A stretch of DNA of 64,000 bases from the NCBI GenBank assembly GCA_024516035.1, contig CM044956.1:22256567-22320566 (forward strand). Reading direction: 5' to 3'. Position numbers and translations under genes: made by a program. Below the pieces are notes generated by a model. It was given only the letters and a program-made list of their open reading frames with translations. It made no database searches and was not told the origin of the DNA. The DNA comes from Bactericera cockerelli (lineage: Eukaryota > Arthropoda > Insecta > Hemiptera > Triozidae). Shown here one piece after another: positions 56,701-64,000 of this stretch. Positions within the stretch are counted from its first letter, which is position 1; each line of letters begins with the position of its first letter.

Positions 56701-58354
56701 TTCGGTTAAATGATATTAATCAACACTCCACCAATTTTTAGTTGAACTCTTCTACCAGCCGGGCGGGACTCAGCACGGGACTGTTCAAATGTAGGAATCC
56801 CTGAAAACTATTTTCTAAATGAGGACCTGGTTTCCATCAGGATGGTTCTGTTAGAGTTACTCGTTAGTTTCCAGAGAGATGCATCTGATGAATAGCTGTC
56901 TGGTTATGAGCAGATCTGAGTGATTTACGATAGAGTGGCGTGCTTCCTTCAATTGTACAAATTAAGGACATTTGCTACTAGTTTATTTTTTCTTAAATAA
57001 CACGAATAATAATAATAACATGCTAGTTCTAGTAAAGCAGAGGTAGTACCCTACTATTATCTGCATACGTGCCTACTACATATCATGCAGAATTAGTAAG
57101 TATTTATTAGTCAGTAGTTAGATACTATTGTAAGCATACTACAGACTACACAGTGTAAAATATACAGAGCTGAAGAAACAGAGAGAGAGTGTATGCTGCA
57201 GTCATTTATAACTCATTTCATTAGCAAAATAATTAGCATACGTGTGTGTTTGTGCAAATTTGACTTTTAAATTTACGAGACCGGTGCTTGTGTGTAGGTG
57301 AATTCGTGTTGTGTTATAATATGTATCATTTTGTAAGTAATGTCTACATCTAGTTGTATAGGTATGAATGACTACTAGTTTCCATGATTTATGTAGAGTA
57401 AGGCATGTGATTGTGCTGAATCTGTGAAATCGACACCTCCACTATTTATCGGCATATTTCTCTAAGTGTTCGCATATTGCTTAGGTAACGTACCAATGTA
57501 AACAAGTTTTTGTTTATAATTTCATTAGTGGTTCTAATGAATAATAAAATAATAATAAATAAGTGGGTCCAATGTCGAGTGAGTGCTTTGACATGGAACC
57601 AGCTAGACAAGCTTAGTTATTTGAGTAGTGAAGAATGGTGCAGCATTCTGAACTTACGCAGTGCGACAATCACTCCAATTACACTAACTGTTTCTATTTA
57701 AATAATGGCTAGCTTCCTTTTTACCCGACTCAGCTCCATACCACATTCAAGGTAAAAAAATAAAAGCACCTATGGCAATTTATCGATACTTTGAATCCTA
57801 AGCATCAACTCTTTAAGTAGCTAGGTAGACAGTAGATATGTAAATTGGTAGATATACATAGGTGTGAGATACATAGCTCACTATTGGTCAATATTTATTC
57901 AAACACAAGGTTCTCAACTTATGTTTTTTAGTTGGAAACAGGTATGTACTTCAGTAGGTAGTCTTGGGTAGGTGAATACCTACTTGATTAAGTCATCTAA
58001 CTGCTGACATGCAGGGTTCCCACTGGTTTAATATCAACAAAGCTGACTCAGGGGTGGAACTTCTGAGACTGCCTACCGCACACTGAGATACTATTCCTGC
58101 ACACTTTGCACAATAGGCATGCAGGTAGGTTTGCAAAATACTTCATTTTGTGTATACCAAGTCAATAGTTAGGTACAATAAGTAAACCTATACTACATAA
58201 CCTATAACTATACTACTAGTTTATTGTATATTTATTACTGCAACTTGAACCTGATCATTTAAAAAATTATGTGATCAACTTACCTAGCACAGTGGAAAAA
58301 TAGTTGATAAAATTATGTACCTATTTGACTGATTTTTTAGTCACTAGAATTATT
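53753..58354. other. Gene-free stretch
   Basis: No supported gene or element boundary. CACCCTGTATATTTT at about 56,334 resembles a Tc1-type right end without a visible left partner. A GC-rich patch GGCCGGCTGGCTGGCGC lies at about 54,841. Short open frames are scattered and AT-driven. Confidence 0.4.
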
Positions 58355-58390
58355 ACTTCCGAGAAATTTCTAATATTAGAAATCGGAAGT
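58355..58390. repeat. 36-bp imperfect palindrome, copy 2
   Basis: Exact inverted copy of 41,233-41,268, with the flanking AAT and AATA also conserved. Confidence 0.9.
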
Positions 58391-60343
58391 ATTTTTCTTA
58401 TTTAGTAGTATATATGCACCTTTATGTACCTCGTGTATACTGTTGCGATATTACTAAAAAGTTCCTTTACTGACTTTACTCCTGCAGTAAGTCAAACACG
58501 TGAAATAGTAACGCCTGAATCAGAATAATTCCATAGTAAATCCGCTGCTCTTTTCTATTATTTCTATGAAATCCGTACCTAGTTAGTGTACCTAACTATG
58601 AATAGTAACTATGAATTGTATGACACCAAGAAAAATGACTGCTTTTTTTTGGCAAGAAAAAACATTGCAATGGCAGCTAAAGTGTATGTTATTAGTTATT
58701 CTAGCTGAGAAGTAGGTAAATTATTTGGACCTTATAGACCACAAAAAGTAGCGGAGAATTGTATTTGCATAGATAAATGTACGCTGGTCAAGAAACATGA
58801 CATTGAAGTATCTTGTTGGGAGTAAAGGGACCTCCTGGGAGCTATCAGGCTTTGTTTACTTTTGAGCCTTTGTTCAGGATGGAATTTTCAGATTAAGGGT
58901 TTCCTCTTTTTGTTTGCAGATTCCTGTATTGAGGTGAGAGCATGCTTTACCTACGCATAGCTGGAGGCTTTAGATAATTCCTGCTTTGCTCTTCTTGTGT
59001 CCCGAATTTGGGGAATTGGGAATTCTCTATAACTCTATAGCTTTCCATGTTTAGAATTCTCAATATTCCTCGGCCTATTCTGTATACCTTGACTGGGTTG
59101 TTTATTTTATACACACGAGAGTTCGCAAAGGTAGACACTAGACTGGTGTTTTCCTGGAACTCACTCATCAATCTTGATGAGTTACAAATATTTTTCATTT
59201 CTTCAGCGTCACACTGAGATTGAGATTTAGTACACGGCCGTCTTTTATATTTAGGATTAAATTTAAATTCAAAGGATAAAACAAGACTAGAAATAAGGTC
59301 CAACATCTTTTGATTAGCATACGTCCAACACCGTTTAACACTTTAAACTATTAAATACGAACCGATGGTTATTTCTCTGAAATATCGTGTGCTAATCTTT
59401 CTTAAATTAACTATTTCAAATCCCAATTCCATTCTGGTCCATTCAAGACTAACATCCTGTTGGGACAACAATAACCATTTGGCTAATGACTTGGGTTTGA
59501 ATATATCAGGACTAGGTAGATACTTCTTCTTTCACGTTGCCTTTTCCCAAACCTTTGATGTTTTGAAAATTGGAACAGAGATGTTGCGAAAATTCTGGTA
59601 ATTACATAATATTATATCTACATGGTCATGCTCGTATATTGATTACATGAATAATATCACATTTACCTATTTGTTAGTAGGTACCTATATGAGGTATGTT
59701 AATTAGAACAAATGCCATTTATAAAATTTAAACAAAAAAAATATTTAATCTAATAAAATTGTGTATTGCAAGTATCATGGATGGAAGATCAGAAGATGTG
59801 CCTACAATGTTTAGTTGTTTACTTTGTTTAATAATAAATATCAGATCTTCAGTACACTTAACATTGGCTATGCTTGGCTTCGGCAGTATGAATGTTCCTT
59901 ATTCCAATATTTTAAAATTTGGATTCACTCCAAAAAAATCTATATCCACATCTGCTCTATTGCAAGTAGGTATGTAATCTGCTAGACGTTTTCCAACAGA
60001 TTTTTAATCAAACATTTTTCAAATCAAACATCACAATTTTTATCAAATTTGTGATGCTTATTTGAGACTATCCAATTTCAATAATCCTCCACAGTTATTT
60101 ACATCTGTATTAAATCTACAATAAATTGTCATCAAGTTATGTGAGTCTTTGATGATAAGTGCTTATTCTATTAAGCTCTAAGTAGGTATTTATTAACAAG
60201 ATTGCTGATAGACTCCGACAGAAATGAGGGAATAAATAAAATAAAACTGGTCGAATAATAATTAAATGTCAGCCACATTTTTTAAAAATTACCTTCATAA
60301 TAATGCCTTGAGATACTGACTGTCGTCTAATGTCTAAGCTAAA
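58391..60343. other. Gene-free stretch
   Basis: A 119-codon minus-strand frame (58,947-59,306) is fairly hydrophilic and balanced in composition, but has no recognised domain and no convincing splice acceptor in front. It could be a decayed transposon ORF. Nothing else stands out. Confidence 0.4.
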
Positions 60344-60552
60344 CAATAATAATAATACTGTTGAGTGGAAGGTAACCACCAGGCGAGATTAATGCTCAAA
60401 GCATTTTCTACCATCTAACCCTCAGAGTCTTATTATTATGTGGTCACAGAGTCAAATTAATGAGGAAAAATCCATGCGCTGGGTGGGATTCGAACCAACA
60501 GATCCCTACGCTACCTGGATTAGCAGACTAGCGCGTTAACCACTTCACTACC
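60344..60552 (-). mobile_element. tRNA-derived SINE, copy 2 (with (ATT)n tail)
   Basis: On the minus strand GTGAAGTGGTTAACGCGCTA (A box) and GGTTCGAATCC (perfect B box, about 60,485-60,495) at tRNA spacing, then the same body as the 6722-6929 copy, ending in (ATT)n at 60,344-60,357. The better preserved of the two. Confidence 0.85.
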
Positions 60553-61159
60553 ATTGAAGTCTAACCTGCTTTTATTCTGATTCAGCGGTTCCAAATTTTC
60601 TCATTCTTCCAAGTCCCTTTTTGTGGGGGTCCTGGAGACGCCCACCTCCAGGAAATATTTATACATAATTATGTCAACTGGTACAATATATGAGTCCATC
60701 TTATTGATCACTCAAAACCAACACTACTCAACAAACCTTATACACTGGAGGGCACAAGAGAATCGCGAAATTGCCAAGAGTATACCTTCTCTTGGCAATT
60801 TTGAGATTGCACGTATACTAAAACACTTGTATCTCCAAATTCGCTTAACCGATTTTCTTTAACTTTTCTATGATAATAGCCTTCTTCTACATTATGGAAC
60901 CCACAAAAAATTCTGTTTCGGCAAGTCGTAGGCCTTATTTTTGCACTTTTTTGTCCAAAATTTTGGATTTTCTTAAACATCAGAGCTAAATTATGTTTCA
61001 TAAAAAATTATTAATGCACTATGTAAAACAATAATACGCATATACATGCAAAATTTCATCAAAATCGGATGAACCGTTCAGGAGATATAAGCGTACCTAG
61101 GTATAAAGTTAGAGGTCGGAGATTTTTTTTTTTTTTTTTTTTACAAAAACCAACACAAT
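60553..61159. other. Gene-free stretch with hairpin and T-run
   Basis: A hairpin ATTGCCAAGAG...CTCTTGGCAAT at 60,769-60,802 lies upstream of a T19-type run at about 61,124-61,142. The phrase AAATTTCATCAAAATCGGAT (61,051) is of a type common near insect LINE and Helitron ends. No gene. Confidence 0.45.
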
Positions 61160-61194
61160 ACTTCAGATTTGTAATATTAGAAATTTTCGGGAGT
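61160..61194. repeat. 36-bp palindrome family, diverged copy 3
   Basis: ACTTCAGATTTGTAATATTAG and onward to GGGAGT matches copy 1 with about five changes. The preceding AACACAAT is shared with copy 1. Confidence 0.75.
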
Positions 61195-61482
61195 AAAAGT
61201 ATTCTTTCATCAATTTGGTTGAAAGATGAAAGAGGACTCATTCGAACAGAGAGACTTTCTGCTCCTTTCTTTCTTCCCTACCTATTAGGGGGATACCTGA
61301 GTTCTTTTAACATGTTCCAAATTACACACCTCTCTAGCAGAGATTCGGAGAATTCACGATCACAAGAGGTTGTTAGTAAGTAGCATTTGAATGAAATAGG
61401 CATGTTCCAAATTAAGGAATGTGTTTGCAAATTTTTGAACAGTTAAAAACTATGAAAAACCTGAGAGGATTTTTTTGGTGGT

Positions 61483-61633
61483 GGCCGAGTTATAAAACAG
61501 GATTACATTAATTTAATCTAAGTGGACACTATTCCTAACTTTAGCTATAGGCTACAATGCTCTGTGATTGGTTGAAACTCCTACTTGAAGAGGTGACTTG
61601 CTCAACTTTAGTCCTGTTTCATAATGTGGCCCT
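61483..61633. mobile_element. Short TIR element (MITE), copy B
   Basis: The left end GGCCGAGTTATAAAACAGGA and the right end, reverse complemented GGGCCACATTATGAAACAGG, match copy A at 11.8 kb. The interior CTGTGATTGGTTGAAACTCC is shared. About 150 bp, without coding capacity. Confidence 0.72.
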
Positions 61634-61910
61634 AAATCTAATGAGTTTGTAGATGGAAGGGGGGGGGGGGGGTGTAACTACCTACCTGTTCGGTTTTTAA
61701 GTGTGGACTTAAATGTCTCTTAGCCATTCGAATGACTAATAACTTTATACAGTATAAAGTGGTTAGCTTTAAGATTAAATCTGTCCAATTTAGCACTTGG
61801 GCTCTAACACCCAATACAAACCCACCCAGTACAAGCTAGTGCACTTCAGATGAGTACTAGGTACCTACTTGATCTATTATTGTACAATATTTATAAGTAT
61901 GTATTATTAC
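61634..61910. other. Non-coding, probably intron 1 of the minus-strand gene
   Basis: A G14 run at 61,659-61,672 and AT-rich sequence. It follows the splice donor of the exon at 61,911 in the direction of transcription. Confidence 0.5.
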
Positions 61911-61974
61911 CTTTATCTAAGCAGAAGATGAGCGCGAATCCAAGCAGGAACAGACAGAACTCTGCCGTCTTCAT
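61911..61974 (-). CDS. First coding exon of a secreted or membrane protein (signal peptide), partial gene
   Basis: Read on the minus strand, an ATG at 61,974 in good context (GGTCACC before it) starts MKTAEFCLFLLGFALIFCLD, followed by Lys: a short polar n-region, a strong hydrophobic core and a small-residue end, as in a cleavable signal peptide. After 64 coding bases comes AAAG|GTAATAAT, a good splice donor, splitting the next codon after its first base. The upstream region is GC-richer than surroundings, fitting a 5' UTR and promoter. Further exons would lie at lower coordinates or outside the window; none was recognised, so the protein is unidentified. The alternative is a chance hydrophobic ORF, but ATG context, signal peptide and donor coincide. 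Confidence 0.6.
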
Positions 61975-62221
61975 GGTGACCACCGCAAGGTCCTCGAAAC
62001 ACCTGATCAACTAAAACACCGAACTAAAACACCGAACACTTCGAATAAAAAGAACTCGAAAATGAGATATCCTTGCTAAAGAAGTAAATGAAAACACGGA
62101 AATTAGAAAGAGAAAACTAGGAAAAACTAAATAAAACTGGTGGAAGTTTATTTAAAATTCAACAAAATCACGCGACACGAATAGCTCGGGGTATCCGCAC
62201 ACTGCAATGATAGGAGACGAA

Positions 62222-62266
62222 CTGAATCTGAAACACCGAGCTAGTGCACAGCGCGGGAATTTTATG
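62222..62266 (-). promoter_or_regulatory. Possible core promoter of the signal-peptide gene
   Basis: On the minus strand a CATAAAA TATA-like box (62,260-62,266) precedes TCAGATTCAGTTCG, which offers insect initiator-like TCAGT. Spacing to the initiators (about 35-41 bp) is longer than ideal. Weak evidence. Confidence 0.25.
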
Positions 62267-62269
62267 AAA

Positions 62270-63035
62270 ATCGTCTCATAAGACGCTTTCACACGTTAGG
62301 GGTTGTGCGAGACGCCAAGTTCATAATGTTTTGTGTTTGACTTGTAAAGATTGAATAAATAATAGTTATCTACATTTATCTTATTATGTAGTAAAGTATT
62401 AGCTTTGTAAATTATTTTCTGTACTTAAATACCTAAGTATTAAGTATTTATATTTACTGTCTTTCATATGAAGTCCCCTTTTGTTCTATGTTCCTACTCA
62501 TATTAAAATTTTATAGATCTTTATATTTCTAATAAAAGTTAAGGAGAAGATCTGAAAGTATACTTGTATAGCGCTACATTAAGCTAGATAAGTGTCATAA
62601 GGGGTTGAGAAAATAACACCTAAAAGAGAATACAAAAAACAAAATTCAAATTTCGTGACATTAAAAGATGGCCACAAAACCATATCTTGTAATTTTCTGT
62701 TCATTACTCACATCAGTATAAAGCAGGTAAAAAATATAAAATATTTACTGTACCTAATCAAAATAATTGACTTACTTCATAATTTAACTACCTAACTAGA
62801 CTAGTAATTATACAAAATATTTCTACATATTTCCTGAATTAATACAGGATTTGTTCACTGTCATGGATCTCTCACGGATATATCAAATTAATCATAAACA
62901 TTTTTCCTAACTAAAAATAAAAATACCTAATTAAAATAATTATGTAAATAAATAGAAAGGGAGAAGTATCTCCTGACACTTAGAAAACATGGACAGTAAG
63001 CTCATTGTACTGTGCCTACTTTCTTTATCCTATAA
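62270..63035. other. Gene-free upstream region
   Basis: AT-rich sequence upstream of the candidate gene; no gene or repeat recognised. Confidence 0.4.
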
Positions 63036-63324
63036 TTAACACGTTCGTTACCGAACGGCCATATGTGGATGTTTTTGTGTTTTTCTTTGGGACCGAAACA
63101 CACATGTGGCCGTTATCAAAATTTTAACGAGGGACCGGACATCCATATATGGCCTTTTTGAGGTAAGTTGTTAGTATTAGAACAGATATAGGATCGATTC
63201 TTGTACAAATACGATGCCAAATATGCAAAAAAAAATCATTTTGGTACCCAGGATGCAACAGCGACTTTACCGCCTGGTCCCTACGTAAAACTTGAAAAAA
63301 TTGGCTTGGTAACGAACGTGTTAA
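63036..63324. mobile_element. piggyBac-like MITE flanked by TTAA
   Basis: TTAACACGTTCGTTACC at 63,036 is repeated inverted at the right end (GGTAACGAACGTGTTAA at 63,308-63,324). TTAA at both ends is the piggyBac target duplication, and TTAA plus a CACGTTCG/CCCTTTCG-type end is typical of piggyBac-like MITEs. 289 bp, no transposase. Internal inverted words (GGCCATATGTGG, CACATGTGGCC, CCATATATGGCC) give further secondary structure. Confidence 0.82.
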
Positions 63325-64000
63325 AGAAAGTACCTATGTATTGTATTTCTCGAAAATTTGAGCTACAAAGTTTTTCACATTATTGGACGAATCATATCCT
63401 CAGCATACCAAAAAAGTTATTTTCAGCCATTGTTCAGTGTCTGTGTGTCCGTGTGTGAATACGAAATCTCGAGAACTTAAATATTTTATTTTTCTATAAC
63501 TTGAAATGAGAAGGTATCTTATTACAAGGTATACGTATTACTGTAATATCTACCTAATCCATTTTAAGAAAATGAGCATAACTGTCCAGGCTTATCTGTT
63601 TTGTAGACATCAGCCCCAGTGTCGTCGAATTCAGGCCCGAAACTATGTACAGCAATGTCTCATTGTGCCTCCGGCTGTAACTCGGGTGCAGCCCATCAGA
63701 GCCGTTAATACGCGACATTTGTACTTACTCATTCCCTTACGCACGCTGATTCTGTGATCTGTGATATAATTTAAGTTAAACTTACAGTAAGAATGTGTTC
63801 TAGTTTAAATAGATGCCAGAACTCTTAGGAACATATATAAAAGAAATTGAAAAAATGTTAACATAACATTATCAAAAAGTGGTGGTTCTAGCACATCCAT
63901 GCACCATTCCGTGAACCACTGTACTATTGTGGCATTCACTTTATACTTTCAAACCTAGCTTGCCACACGGCGGTTAAGAGCAACATGTAATAGAAACACA
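63325..64000. other. Gene-free end of window
   Basis: A somewhat GC-richer patch at 63,606-63,720 (AGACATCAGCCCCAGTGTCG and beyond) follows a TTTGTAG that could act as a splice acceptor. It could hide an exon, but I recognise no protein. Confidence 0.35.

Noticed and set aside
58947..59306. 119-codon minus-strand ORF as a possible downstream exon of the signal-peptide gene
   Set aside because: The sequence before it lacks a pyrimidine-rich splice acceptor and the protein shows no domain.

Overview
The window reads as AT-rich, non-coding nuclear DNA from an insect or other arthropod. It carries a decayed and layered repeat landscape typical of large arthropod genomes: an R2-superfamily LINE, an I-clade LINE, a mariner, Tc1-like and piggyBac-like DNA elements, Helitrons, and SINEs built on 5S rRNA and tRNA heads. 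No bacterial-type genes, operons, rRNA genes or CRISPR arrays are present. The order of insect is not determined from the sequence; a hemimetabolous insect is only a guess.

Layout. 1-1146 is featureless. 1147-4290 is a minus-strand R2-type LINE with one intact 1027-codon ORF and an extraordinarily short 3' UTR, abutting a plus-strand remnant of another LINE (about 4310-4880). A tRNA-SINE lies at 6.7 kb. A complete mariner with an open transposase lies at 10,100-11,392. A small TIR element is at 11.8 kb. A purine-strand minisatellite of 52-bp units fills 19.6-21.3 kb. A full-length I-clade LINE (24,030-29,724) is bounded by a 13-bp target-site duplication, but its ORF2 carries two frame breaks in A-tracts. 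A 688-bp TIR element follows at 29.8-30.5 kb. From 31.6 to 39.9 kb there are several tRNA-like SINE heads, a 5S-derived SINE, a degenerate 45-bp tandem repeat, a perfect 247-bp-arm palindrome and a LINE tail. 41.2-43.0 kb holds a palindromic repeat, an internally deleted Tc1-like element and a short Helitron. 50.3-53.8 kb holds a second perfect palindrome (203-bp arms) with the same termini, a 1.07-kb Helitron and a cluster of four SINE-like units. 58-63.3 kb holds further copies of the palindromic repeat, the SINE, the 11.8-kb TIR family and a TTAA-flanked MITE.

The only host-gene signal I can support is a first coding exon on the minus strand at 61,911-61,974. It encodes a signal-peptide-like start followed by a splice donor. 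Its later exons, which would lie at lower coordinates, were not identified, so much of the window may be the first intron of that gene.

The most unusual observations are: two perfect long palindromes that share termini but not bodies; a 3' module shared between a 5S-headed SINE and a tRNA-headed SINE; an identical 36-bp imperfect palindrome found twice, plus a diverged third copy; the near-absent 3' UTR of the R2-type LINE; and a minisatellite whose unit length makes all three antisense frames encode the same periodic peptide.
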